DNA of 45,168 nucleotides from Lentisphaerota bacterium (GTDB lineage Bacteria; Verrucomicrobiota; Kiritimatiellia; PWTM01). The position numbers and the translations under genes are program-made. The notes under the pieces are model-generated. The model made no database searches, was not told where the DNA came from, and was given only the letters and a program-made list of their open reading frames with translations. Location of the stretch: positions 1 to 45,168 of the forward strand of contig VGWF01000018.1 of NCBI GenBank assembly GCA_016873715.1, written 5' to 3'. Below, in pieces: positions 1 through 8,385 of the stretch. The number at the start of each line of letters is the position of its first letter. Position 1 is the first letter of the stretch.

Positions 1-15
1 GATTGACCGCCCCCG

Positions 16-1365
16 TCAGACCCCGACGATGCCGAGCGGCGGCGCGGTCCTCCACGCGCCGCCGGTGAAGTCCGGAATCGAGACGGACGCGCCGTCGTTC
101 CGCACCGAGCGTTCCGTCAGCTCGACCAGCGAACTCCACGCGGCGCCGTCGTAGACATCCTGGTCGAGGGGAAGTCCGTTCAGCAGGCAATGGACCAGCC
201 GGTATTCCATGATGTAGTCCATGCCGCCGTGTCCGCCGTTGGCCCGGGCGATTTCGCCGATCTTCGCCCAGAGCGGATGCGTGTGCTGCGCCTTCAGGCC
301 GGCCAGGTCCTTCTCCGGCATCCAGTCGTGGGCCTTGGGTTCCAGCGCCACCCGAAGGGGGAACGACGCCAGGGTGCCCTTCGTGCCCGAGATCAGGTTC
401 AGCCGGCTGTAGGGACGCGGCAGGTGTCGCGCGTACTGGATCATGATCGTGCGACCCCGCTCGGTGCGGACGATCGTCGTGTTCATGTCCCCCGCCGCGT
501 AGGCCACCTTGCCGCGCGGGTCGTTTTCCCCGAACTTCGCGCGGATGTACGGCGTAAGCCCGAACTCGCCCGACTCGAGCGAGACGAGCCGGCTCATGCG
601 ATCGCCGCGGTTGATGCCCAGGATCTGGCAGATGGGCCCGAGCCCGTGCGTCGGATACGAGTTCCCGCAATGCAGGCGGTGGTACTCGAGCGGGTAGTTC
701 TTGTAGTACGTCCCGTCCAGCAGCCCGGCGCGCAGTTCGTGGATGTAGCCGCAGTCGCCGTGGACCAGGTCCCCGAGGATGCCGCGGCGGGCCAGGCAGA
801 GGGCGAAGAGCTCGTCTTCTCCGTAGCAGCAGTTCTCGAGCATCATGCAGTGCAGGCGCGAGCGCTCCGCGGCGCGGACCAGCCGCCAGCAGTCCTCGAC
901 GGTCATCGCCATCGGGACCTCGGTGCAGACGTGCTTGCCGCAGGCCATCGCGTGCAGGGCCATGGGCGCATGCCAGTGCCACGGCGTGCAGGCGTAGACG
1001 AGGTTGACATCCTCCCGCTCGCACAGCCCGCGGAACACCTGCTCGGACCCCGCGTAGATCGCAGGCGCCGGATGCCCCGCCGCCACGATGTCGGCCGCGG
1101 CCTTCGCGGCACGGTCCTCGAAGACGTCGCACACGGCGACGATCCGTACGCGCGGGATCCGGCACAGGCGGCGGACGCCGCCGGGCCCCCGGTGGCCGAG
1201 CCCGATGAACCCGATTCGAACCTCGTCGAGCGGCGGGGCCCGGAAGCCCATCATCGATCCCCCCGCGCCCGCCCCGCGGACCGTCGCGCAACCGGCCGCG
1301 TGGACCATCGACACCGCACCCGTCACCGCTGCGGCCTTCAGGAACTCCCTCCGGTCCGTCCTCAT
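16..1365 (-). CDS. Tat-exported GH109-like alpha-N-acetylgalactosaminidase (Gfo/Idh/MocA fold)
   Basis: 449 aa. The N-terminus has a twin-arginine signal (RREFLKAAAVTG), so export of the folded, cofactor-loaded protein is expected. A Rossmann segment follows (GFIGLGHRGPGG, about residues 51-62), then CTPWHWHAP and TEVPMAMTVEDCW. Ordinary Gfo/Idh oxidoreductases have an EKP motif there; EVP together with MMLENCCYGE, GYIHELR, YPTHGLGP and GGMDYIMEYRL is the pattern I know from GH109 glycosidases, which use tightly bound NAD+ to cleave alpha-GalNAc linkages. The start is well supported by GGGAGGAGG just upstream. It is the last gene of a minus-strand run, 40 nt after the FAD/Fe-S gene. GH109 assignment is family recognition; the substrate is inferred. 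It could instead be a non-GH109 member of the same fold. Confidence 0.85.
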   Translation of the reverse strand: MRTDRREFLKAAAVTGAVSMVHAAGCATVRGAGAGGSMMGFRAPPLDEVRIGFIGLGHRGPGGVRRLCRIPRVRIVAVCDVFEDRAAKAAADIVAAGHPAPAIYAGSEQVFRGLCEREDVNLVYACTPWHWHAPMALHAMACGKHVCTEVPMAMTVEDCWRLVRAAERSRLHCMMLENCCYGEDELFALCLARRGILGDLVHGDCGYIHELRAGLLDGTYYKNYPLEYHRLHCGNSYPTHGLGPICQILGINRGDRMSRLVSLESGEFGLTPYIRAKFGENDPRGKVAYAAGDMNTTIVRTERGRTIMIQYARHLPRPYSRLNLISGTKGTLASFPLRVALEPKAHDWMPEKDLAGLKAQHTHPLWAKIGEIARANGGHGGMDYIMEYRLVHCLLNGLPLDQDVYDGAAWSSLVELTERSVRNDGASVSIPDFTGGAWRTAPPLGIVGV

Positions 1366-1405
1366 GCGTCCTCCTCCCGACGTCGGCCACCCCGACGGCT
1401 CCAGC

Positions 1406-4400
1406 CTAGAAACTGATCACCTCGGCCCGCCGCACCTTCCGCAGCGCCGCGGCCCGCCAGTCCGCGCCGGACATGCGCAGGGCCAGTTCGACGGCCAGGT
1501 GGCGGACCCCGCCGCGCGGCATCGCATGGCGGCCCAGCCCCTGCAGGCACGAGGGACAGTTCGTCAGGATCACGTCCGCCGCGGGGTTCCCGCGCACGGC
1601 CCCGCCCAGCGCCTCCGCCTTCCGGTGCAGCATGGCGTGGCTGATGTCCGGCCGCGACATCGCCAGCGTGCCGGCCTCGGAGCAGCAGTGCGGCACCGGC
1701 ACGAGACGCGCGCCCGCCAGGACCTCGAAGGCCTCCACCGCGCGGCCGTCGAGCGAATCGTGGCACGGCGCGTGGTAGAGGCAGGTCCCGCCCCCGCCCG
1801 GCCGCGCGCCGCGCTCCTGCGCGAAGCGGGCCAGGTCGACCACCGGCGCGCCGAAGATGCGGCCGGCCTCCATCTGGCCGAGCGCCTCGCGGCACGTGCC
1901 GCACGTCACCACGACCGCGTCGAACGAGAGGTAGGCGAACATCTCGCGGATCTGGGCGAAGACGATCGTGTCGCGCAGCGCGATCCGGCCGTGCGGCTCC
2001 CCCTTGGCGTTGGCGCGATGCGGGAACCCGCAGCACAGGAACGGCGGCGGCAGGACGACCCTCGCGCCCATCTCCAGCAGGACGTGCAGCGCGGCAAGGG
2101 AGACGTCCGACTGGAGGCGCTCGGAGCCGCACCCGGGGAAGTAGAAGGCGCTGGCCCGCGGCTCGCCCTCCGGCGCGAATACGAGGACCTGGTTCGGGCC
2201 GCAGTCGGGCAGCCCGTCGCGCAGCGTGCCCGGCGACGCCGGCGGCACCGGCGAGCGGAGGATGTCCAGCGGGGCGCGCGGGCCGAGCACGCGGGCCGCG
2301 GTCCGCTGCGCGAACCCGCCGGCGCGGACGACCGCCGCGCGGAAGGCCCGGTTGAACAGCGGCGAACGGCTCTCGAGATAGCGCAGCGTCGCGCGCGTCG
2401 CCGGGGCCGTGTGCTTGTAGCCGCGGGCGACCAGGATCCCCCGCTCCAGCACCGAGACCTCGCCGGTGTCGATCGAGACCGGACACGGCTTCAGGCACTT
2501 GTGGCAGATGGTGCAGTGGTCGGCGACGTCCTCGAGCTCGCGCAGGATGCCGAATCGGGCCGACCGCTCGCGCTGGGCGCCGTAGAGCAGCGCCTCGATC
2601 AGCGCGCCGATCGCCAGGTTCTTGTTCCGCGGATGGTAGAACAGGCCGCGCGGCGGGTGGAAGACGCAGCAGTTCGGCTTGCACTTCCCGCAACGGACGC
2701 ACTGCGCGATCTTGAGGGCCAGTTCCTCCAGCTTGCCGAACTGCAGGATCCGCGCCTCGAGCTTCAGCAGGTTGAACGACGGGGTGTAGATGTGCTGGAT
2801 CACCGCCCGGTCGGACAGCTTGCGCGGGTTCATCCGCCCGTCCGGATCGACGCCGGCGCGGTAGGCGTCGAGGTCGCGGAGGAACCCCTCGTCGAGATAC
2901 CGGAGCTTGGTGATGCCGATGCCGTGCTCGCCGGAGCAGACGCCCCCGAGACGGGCGACCTCCGCCATGACCCGGTCGACCACCCGCTCGGCGCGGCGCA
3001 TCATGATCCGGTCGTTCGACATCACCGGGATGTTCACGTGCACGTTGCCGTCGCCGGCGTGCATGTGCGTCGCGATGACGATGCGCCGGCGGCGCACGTC
3101 CTCGTGCAGCTCGCCGAGCTCCGCGACCAGCGCCTCGTAGCCCTGCAGGAGGCCCTCGAGCTCGGCGCGCGCCGCGGACGGCACGGCCATCGAGCGGAGG
3201 TCCTCCGGACCGGCCGCGGCGAGGCGCGCCTGGGCCCGCTCGCACACGTCGACGGCGGGCGCGACCTTGTCCGCCAGCCACGGCGAGCCGGCGCGGGACG
3301 GGGCCTCGCGCAGGAGCGCCGCCGCGCGGACGAGGAAGACGTGCTGCGCGTGCCGCTCCTCCTCCAGGTTCACCTCCGCGCAGATCCGCGCGAAGTCCGC
3401 CAGGGCGTCGAGCGGAAGGACGACGTCCTCGTTGAGCTTGAAGGCATTCGTCCGCGCGGCGATCGCGCCGAGCTTCTTCCGGTCGTCCCAGAAGAGACGC
3501 GCCTCGGCGCGGTCCCGGGCCTCGAACAGGTGCGTGTTGTCGTGGCCCGCGAGCAGCGCGCGGATGCGCGCCACGCCGCGCGCGACCTGCGCGTCGTCGC
3601 GGCCGACGATGTCGACGAGCAGCACGGCCTTCGGCGTGCCGGCGCGGGCCGCCTTGACCTGGTAGCCGATGGCCCGGACGTACTCGTCGTCGAAATGCTC
3701 GAGCGCCTGGAGCACCTCCTCGCCGCCGAGGGGGAACGCGCCGACGATCCGGTGGATGACGCGGCTGGCCTCGTCCATGTCGGGCCCGAAGAACTCGAGG
3801 CAGAGGGTCGCCACGGCCTCGTAGCGCGGGTAGAGGACAAACTCGGCCGACGTGATGACGCCGTCGGTGCCCTCCTTCTGCACGCCGGGAAGCCCCTGCA
3901 GCGCCTTGTTCGTGATGTCCTTCCACAGTCCCCGACGCTTGATGGCGTCGCCGCGCAGGTCCAGCGTTCGGACGACCGCGCCGTCCGCGCCGGCGATCGT
4001 CCACGACAGGACGTCGTCCGGCAGGATCTTGCGCAGCGGGTGGTTCGTCCGCCGCACGGTCCAGCGGACCCCGCCGGGCATGGCGATGGAGTAGCCGAGG
4101 AGGTTGTCCAGACATGACCCCCAGAGCACCGCGGTCTTCCCGCCGGCGTTCTCGGCGATGTTCCCGCCGATCGTGCTGGCCCAGGCGCTGGTCGGATCGG
4201 TGGCGAAGACGAGGCCGCGCTCGGCGGCGTGGTCCATCGCGTGCTCGGTGATGACGCCGGCCTCCAGCCGCAGGACCGATCCGGTCGTCCGGCCGCCGTC
4301 GGGCCCGACGAACTCCCGGACCTCGATGCCGTGGATGCGGTCGAGCTTCTCGGTGTTGACGACGATGCAGTCCGGCTCCAGCGGCACGGCCCCGCCGGTC

Positions 4401-4999
4401 AGGCCGGTGCCGGCGCCCCGCGGCACGGCGTGGAGGTCGAGCGAGGCGATGGCGGTCAGCAGCGGGGCGACCTGGGCCTCCTCCGTCGGCATCACGACGG
4501 CCAGCGGGAGGTGGAGGCGCCAGTCGGTCGCGTCCGTGCAATGGCTGACCCGGGCGAAGGCGTCGAAGAGGACGTTCTCGCGGCCGACGACGGCGCCGAG
4601 GCGCGAGGCGATCCGCTGGCGCTGCCGGGGCACCGCCGCGATCTCGCGCTGGAACGACTCGATCAGGCCGCGGCAGGCGGAGAGCACGCCGATGACGAGA
4701 TCGTCGCCCCCCGAGTGCTTCTCGATGATGGCGAGATCGTCCGCCAGATCGCGGTACAGCCGCCGCCGCCGCGCCGGGTCGGCCACGATCTGCTCGTAGA
4801 GGTAGGCGTTCCGCCGGTGCACGAGCACCTCGCCGATGACCCGCAGCAGGAGGCGCGCGGAGCGCCCCGTGACGCGGCGGGAGCGCAGCGCCTCGAGTTT
4901 CTGCCACACGTCCTCGCCGAGGATCCAGGCGATCGCCTGGCGGTCGTCGGCGGACGTGTAGTTGAACGGGATTTCGCGGTGGCCGAGATCCGGATTCAC
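1406..4999 (-). CDS. Giant FAD-linked oxidase / Fe-S / CCG-domain oxidoreductase (DUF3683 family)
   Basis: 1197 aa, starting with GTG. The N-terminal 140 residues (REIPFNYTSADDRQAI onward) match DUF3683. A GlcD-type FAD-binding domain follows (PRGAGTGLTGG, about 193-203; GGNIAENAGGKTAVLWG, about 278-294) with its C-terminal oxidase domain. Two ferredoxin-type cysteine clusters lie near residues 765-777 (CVRCGKCKPNCC) and 827 (CTICHKCLKPCP). Two CCG/heterodisulfide-reductase-like modules lie near 956-990 (YFPGCGSE, CCGFPH) and 1071-1104 (CLYHAPCH, PHCCSEAG). This is GlcD plus GlcF in one chain, so it probably oxidises a 2-hydroxy acid such as lactate or glycolate and passes electrons through Fe-S centres; the substrate is unknown. 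The GTG start has a weak ribosome site but fits the DUF3683 N-terminus. It lies between the DMT exporter (43 nt) and the GH109 gene (40 nt). Confidence 0.88.
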   Translation of the reverse strand: MNPDLGHREIPFNYTSADDRQAIAWILGEDVWQKLEALRSRRVTGRSARLLLRVIGEVLVHRRNAYLYEQIVADPARRRRLYRDLADDLAIIEKHSGGDDLVIGVLSACRGLIESFQREIAAVPRQRQRIASRLGAVVGRENVLFDAFARVSHCTDATDWRLHLPLAVVMPTEEAQVAPLLTAIASLDLHAVPRGAGTGLTGGAVPLEPDCIVVNTEKLDRIHGIEVREFVGPDGGRTTGSVLRLEAGVITEHAMDHAAERGLVFATDPTSAWASTIGGNIAENAGGKTAVLWGSCLDNLLGYSIAMPGGVRWTVRRTNHPLRKILPDDVLSWTIAGADGAVVRTLDLRGDAIKRRGLWKDITNKALQGLPGVQKEGTDGVITSAEFVLYPRYEAVATLCLEFFGPDMDEASRVIHRIVGAFPLGGEEVLQALEHFDDEYVRAIGYQVKAARAGTPKAVLLVDIVGRDDAQVARGVARIRALLAGHDNTHLFEARDRAEARLFWDDRKKLGAIAARTNAFKLNEDVVLPLDALADFARICAEVNLEEERHAQHVFLVRAAALLREAPSRAGSPWLADKVAPAVDVCERAQARLAAAGPEDLRSMAVPSAARAELEGLLQGYEALVAELGELHEDVRRRRIVIATHMHAGDGNVHVNIPVMSNDRIMMRRAERVVDRVMAEVARLGGVCSGEHGIGITKLRYLDEGFLRDLDAYRAGVDPDGRMNPRKLSDRAVIQHIYTPSFNLLKLEARILQFGKLEELALKIAQCVRCGKCKPNCCVFHPPRGLFYHPRNKNLAIGALIEALLYGAQRERSARFGILRELEDVADHCTICHKCLKPCPVSIDTGEVSVLERGILVARGYKHTAPATRATLRYLESRSPLFNRAFRAAVVRAGGFAQRTAARVLGPRAPLDILRSPVPPASPGTLRDGLPDCGPNQVLVFAPEGEPRASAFYFPGCGSERLQSDVSLAALHVLLEMGARVVLPPPFLCCGFPHRANAKGEPHGRIALRDTIVFAQIREMFAYLSFDAVVVTCGTCREALGQMEAGRIFGAPVVDLARFAQERGARPGGGGTCLYHAPCHDSLDGRAVEAFEVLAGARLVPVPHCCSEAGTLAMSRPDISHAMLHRKAEALGGAVRGNPAADVILTNCPSCLQGLGRHAMPRGGVRHLAVELALRMSGADWRAAALRKVRRAEVISF

Positions 5000-5042
5000 A
5001 ACGCCCGATCGTGCAGGATTGCGGCGGGTGAATCAAACCGCT

Positions 5043-5930
5043 TCAGTGGAACAGCATCGCGACCCCGGCGAACGCGAGGACCGCGCCGGCGACCGACCGG
5101 ACCGTGATCCGCTCGCGATGGATGAAGTGGCTGACGGGGATGATCAGGACCGGCGTCGTCGCAGCGAACGTCTGCGCCAGCCCGGCCGGGATCAGGGTCA
5201 TGGCGTACATCAGCAGCCACACGCCGGCGACGGGCCCCGCGGCGGCGCCGAGCGCAACCGTCGCAACCGCCGTGCGATCGCGGAGGGCGGCCCGGAGGCG
5301 CGGCCCCTCCCGGCGGAGCGCGGCGAAGACTAGGAAACCGGCGGCGCCGGCCAGCACGCGGATCGCCGTGGCGTCGAACGCGGAGTCGATCGTCCGCAGC
5401 CCGACCTTGGCGACGGTCATCCCGGCGGCCTGTCCGACCGCCCCGCCGAAGGCCAGCGCCCCGCCGCGCCAGGTGAACCGCAGCGGGGTTCCGGCCCCCT
5501 GCCGCTCGGTCACCACCACCGCCACGCCGGCGAGGGTGACGGCCATGGCCGCCATCTCGAACGGCGTCAGCCGCTCGCCGAGGAAGACCGCCGCCAGCAC
5601 GGCGGTCATCGGCGGCGCGAGGGACATGATCAGCAGGCTGTGGCGGGGGCCGATCTCCACGAGCGCCCGCATCAGGCACAGGTCGCCGAAGAAGAAGCCG
5701 ACGAGGCCCGAGAGGGTCATCCACAGCCAGCCGGACGCGGAGGCGTCGAACGGGAGCGGCCGGCCGTCGACCGCCAGTCCGATCGCCGCGAAGAGCGCCA
5801 GCGCGATCGTCATGCGGATCACGTTGACCGGCAGGGAACCGATCCGCGCCCCGGCCAGCGAGAACGACGTCGCGCTGACGGTCCAGCAGACCGCCGTCAG
5901 CACCGCCGCCCATTCGCCGGAGTGCGCCAT
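5043..5930 (-). CDS. DMT-superfamily (EamA) membrane transporter
   Basis: 295 aa with about ten hydrophobic helices in two EamA repeats. The first repeat runs from WAAVLTAVCWTVSATSFSLA to a boundary near residue 140; the second runs from WRGGALAFGGAVGQAAGMTV to the end. Features usual in the family are visible: GFFFGDLCLMRALVEIGP in repeat 1, and GPVAGVWLLMYAMTLIPAGL followed by TTPVLIIPVSHFIHRERIT in repeat 2. Such proteins move small metabolites across the inner membrane, often outward, and the substrate cannot be read from sequence. The gene begins 7 nt after the stop of the aldo/keto reductase gene, so the two are very likely co-transcribed. Confidence 0.88.
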   Translation of the reverse strand: MAHSGEWAAVLTAVCWTVSATSFSLAGARIGSLPVNVIRMTIALALFAAIGLAVDGRPLPFDASASGWLWMTLSGLVGFFFGDLCLMRALVEIGPRHSLLIMSLAPPMTAVLAAVFLGERLTPFEMAAMAVTLAGVAVVVTERQGAGTPLRFTWRGGALAFGGAVGQAAGMTVAKVGLRTIDSAFDATAIRVLAGAAGFLVFAALRREGPRLRAALRDRTAVATVALGAAAGPVAGVWLLMYAMTLIPAGLAQTFAATTPVLIIPVSHFIHRERITVRSVAGAVLAFAGVAMLFH

Positions 5931-5937
5931 GAGGACG

Positions 5938-6930
5938 CTAGTCGAACCGCGGCGGGACTTCCCACATGTCGACCGAGCGTCCCATGCGGTCCTTCAGCGT
6001 CCGGGTGGCCTTGGCCAGTTCGTCCACCGTGCCGGGCGGAAGCATCAGGCCCCCGGCCCGCGCGTTGCGGCGCGACTGCAGGGCGTTCTCGGACCCGACG
6101 ATGGCGGCGGCGACCCCCTTCTGGGCGCTCAACCACGACAGGGCGACGCTGCCCATCGGCTCGCCGAGATCCGCCGCGATGCGACGGATCGCGGCGATGG
6201 CCTCGAAGGTCTCCTTCTCGAACCCCGCCTGCTTGTGCGGCGCATCCGCGCGCGTGTGGTTGAAATGGCGCGCCTTCGCCACGCGCGGGGGGACGTCGTC
6301 CGGCCGTTCGTAGCGCCCCGTGAGCAGCCCCAGGAACAGCGGCGCCCGGCAGAGCACCGACATCTGCTGCTTCACGCACAGCGGAAGCACGTCGGCCTCC
6401 GCCGCGCGGAACAGCAGGTTGTAGCTGACCTCGGTGCAGACCGGCGGCGTCGGGCACTTGATCGCGCGGGCGAGGTTGTGGGCGCCGTAGCGGCAGACGC
6501 CGATGGCGCGGATCTTGCCCTGTTCCCGGAACTTGTCGAGCTGGCCGAGGATGTCCGACGCCGGCAGCCGGGGGTGCGGAAGATCGACCATGTAGAGGTC
6601 GATGTGGTCCGTCTGGAGGTTCTGAAGGCTGCGGTCAAGCGCCAGGCCCAGTTCCCGGGGCGGGTGGTTTTCGGGACCCGTCTTGGTCGCGAAGAACACG
6701 TGATCGCGCACCTCGCAGAGCGCCGAACCGATCCGCCGCTCGCCGAGGCCGTCGCCCTCGGAGTCGGACATGACGAAGAGATTGACGCCCTCGTCGAACG
6801 CCGCCTCGATCGCCCCGAAGGCGTCGTCGTCCGACGGCGGCTCCTCGCCCGGCCGCCCGCTGATCGCGTAGGCCCCGAACGCGATCGTCGACACCTTCAT
6901 GTCCGTCTTGCCCAGCTGAACGTATCTCAT
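5938..6930 (-). CDS. Aldo/keto reductase-like protein with degenerate active site
   Basis: 330 aa with the AKR (beta/alpha)8 layout: MRYVQLGKTDMKVSTIAFG start, FFATKTG, the DHIDLYMVD strand, KIRAIGVCRYG and a C-terminal VGSENALQSRRNA. The usual catalytic stretch GVNFFDTAxxYGxSExxLG reads here GVNLFVMSDSEGDGLGERRIG (about residues 50-70), so the Asp and Tyr positions are Val and Glu. The His of the YLLH strand is Asp (LYMVD). Only the Lys of FFATK remains. Normal AKR hydride-transfer chemistry is therefore doubtful. It is the first gene of the AKR, DMT, FAD/Fe-S, GH109 run. The fold is clear; the function is unknown. Confidence 0.82.
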   Translation of the reverse strand: MRYVQLGKTDMKVSTIAFGAYAISGRPGEEPPSDDDAFGAIEAAFDEGVNLFVMSDSEGDGLGERRIGSALCEVRDHVFFATKTGPENHPPRELGLALDRSLQNLQTDHIDLYMVDLPHPRLPASDILGQLDKFREQGKIRAIGVCRYGAHNLARAIKCPTPPVCTEVSYNLLFRAAEADVLPLCVKQQMSVLCRAPLFLGLLTGRYERPDDVPPRVAKARHFNHTRADAPHKQAGFEKETFEAIAAIRRIAADLGEPMGSVALSWLSAQKGVAAAIVGSENALQSRRNARAGGLMLPPGTVDELAKATRTLKDRMGRSVDMWEVPPRFD

Positions 6931-7065
6931 GGCACCCGACTCCCGCCGCCGGCCGGCGGCAACCCGATGGACAGAATCGATGGAGCAAGACTACTCCCTC
7001 ACCGTGCTCCCGTCGATATCGCCCCCGCCCCCTGCGCCCCGTCCCTCGCCCCTCCTCTTCGCCCC

Positions 7066-7815
7066 TCACCCCTCCGGCGGCACCGCCTCGACGACGCGGT
7101 CGTCCGCGCGGGCGCGGATGGCGCCGCCGGGCGGCACGACGATGAACGCGTCCTCCTCCCACGGGCCGTTGACCAGGAGACGGAGGACCGTGAGGTCGCC
7201 GTCCATCGACACGAAGCGCCAGCCGCGCGACTCCGCCCGCGCCCGGGCCTCCGGCTCGAAGACGGCGTCGGGGCCGACCCCGGTGCGGATGTAGAGCATC
7301 TGCGAGTAGTGCGTCGCGCCGCCCCCGAGCGTCTCGGCGATGTAGGCCGCGTTGTCCTCGCCGTACTCGCGGACGAGTTCGTCGTACGACAGGTCGAGCC
7401 CGAGCTGGTGCGGAATGCCCGCCTGGCGCAGCTCCCCCTGCGCCTCGCCGCGCTCGATCCAGCCGGGCGTGAGGAAGTAGGTGCCGGGATGCGCGTCGAA
7501 GACCTCGCGGTAGCGCCGGTGCCCGCCGACGAAGAGGCCGATGCAGTCGTGCGAGCGCGGCAGCACCAGCGGAAGCCCGCGCGCGCGGACGCCGGCCAGC
7601 CCGTTGTTGCAGAGTCCGTAGCCGAGCAGGATGCGGTCGTACCCCGCCGCGTCCACGGCGTCCACCCGCGCCTGCAGCCGCTCCCGCATCTCCGCCGACT
7701 TCATGTCGTGCAGGCCCTTCGGGATGAACTCGAGGTCGATCGTGTGCGGCGAGGCGGCGGCGAGCGAACACAGCTCCCTCTGGAGCACCTCGCAGGCGAT
7801 CAGTTTCAGACGCAT
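7066..7815 (-). CDS. DUF1638 family protein
   Basis: 249 aa from the start used here. The opening MRLKLIACEVLQREL, then LEFIPKGLHDMK, YDRILLGYGLCNNGLAG and LVLPRSHDCIGLFVG match the DUF1638 family, in which conserved Cys and His residues suggest metal or corrinoid-linked chemistry. Related proteins often occur near methyltransferase or corrinoid genes, but none is in this window. The start at 7815 was preferred over an in-frame codon at 7980 because family homology begins there and AGGAAGGA lies just upstream. The gene stands alone, with 135 nt before the next gene and 174 nt to the upstream operon. Confidence 0.8.
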   Translation of the reverse strand: MRLKLIACEVLQRELCSLAAASPHTIDLEFIPKGLHDMKSAEMRERLQARVDAVDAAGYDRILLGYGLCNNGLAGVRARGLPLVLPRSHDCIGLFVGGHRRYREVFDAHPGTYFLTPGWIERGEAQGELRQAGIPHQLGLDLSYDELVREYGEDNAAYIAETLGGGATHYSQMLYIRTGVGPDAVFEPEARARAESRGWRFVSMDGDLTVLRLLVNGPWEEDAFIVVPPGGAIRARADDRVVEAVPPEG

Positions 7816-7949
7816 GGCGCTAGGTTCCTTCCTCGCGGCCCCGAATTCAAGCCGCCGGCCGGGCTCGAATCCCCGACGGACTCGAGGCGCAGCGGCGCGG
7901 GGTCGCGGCCGGATCCATGCAGGCGTCGGGCGGGGTGGGCCCGAGCACG

Positions 7950-7980
7950 GTGTGCCGGCCGGTGATGGGGGCCGGCGCAC
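7950..7980 (-). terminator. Putative hairpin terminator after dciA
   Basis: An 11-bp stem (7950-7960 with 7970-7980, one G-T pair) encloses a 9-nt loop, about 10 nt beyond the stop of the last gene of the comF-dciA operon. There is no U-tract, so intrinsic termination is only plausible. Confidence 0.42.
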
Positions 7981-7989
7981 GCGGCGGGC

Positions 7990-8385
7990 CTACGCGCCAT
8001 CGCCCGGCGGCTCCCCACGGCCCGGGTCGGAGCGGAAGACGACGCGGTCGAACGGGACCTCGGGGACCGCCGCACGGATGCGCGCGAGGAGGTCCCGGAG
8101 CCCGCGCTCCGCCTCGAACTGGATGACCGGATGGTCCGTGAAGACGACCAGCGTCCGGCCGCGGATGCCCTCGGACGGACCCGGCCGCAGGTGGGCGGCG
8201 TAGCGCGGACCGACGATCTGCGGCCAGGCTTCCGCCAGGCGCGCCTTCCACGGCGGGGCGGCGCGGCAGACATCCTCCCAGAGGCGCGGCAGGAGATCCG
8301 CCACCTTGCGCGACGCATCAACGGGCGGGGGCGCGCGCCTCGCACCCGAGCTGGGCCAGATGCCGTCCGGGGGGCGGCGTTTCAT
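7990..8385 (-). CDS. dciA: DUF721 / DciA-like protein
   Basis: 131 aa. The core has the DUF721 pattern: DLLPRLWEDVCRAAPPWKARLAEAWPQIVG (positions about 30-59; WPQIVGP is the typical centre), then RTLVVFTDHPVIQFEAE and LRDLLARI. DciA-type proteins act as loaders of replicative helicase DnaB in bacteria without DnaC or DnaI. The basic, proline-rich N-terminus (MKRRPPDG) and tail look disordered. Its start overlaps the stop of the upstream methyltransferase gene by 4 nt (ATGA), so translation is probably coupled. It is the last gene of the minus-strand operon. The family is well supported; the helicase-loading role is inferred from the family. Confidence 0.72.
   Translation of the reverse strand: MKRRPPDGIWPSSGARRAPPPVDASRKVADLLPRLWEDVCRAAPPWKARLAEAWPQIVGPRYAAHLRPGPSEGIRGRTLVVFTDHPVIQFEAERGLRDLLARIRAAVPEVPFDRVVFRSDPGRGEPPGDGA

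Noticed and set aside
1088-5107. Long open frames antisense to the FAD/Fe-S gene (for example 1088-4117)
   Set aside because: They are rich in Arg, Ala, Pro and Gly without any family pattern, and arise because stops are rare in GC-rich third positions. The opposite strand encodes a clear protein.
5938-6930. Frameshift as the explanation for the changed AKR active site
   Set aside because: The reading frame is continuous and the flanking residues align, so substitution and not an indel explains the change.
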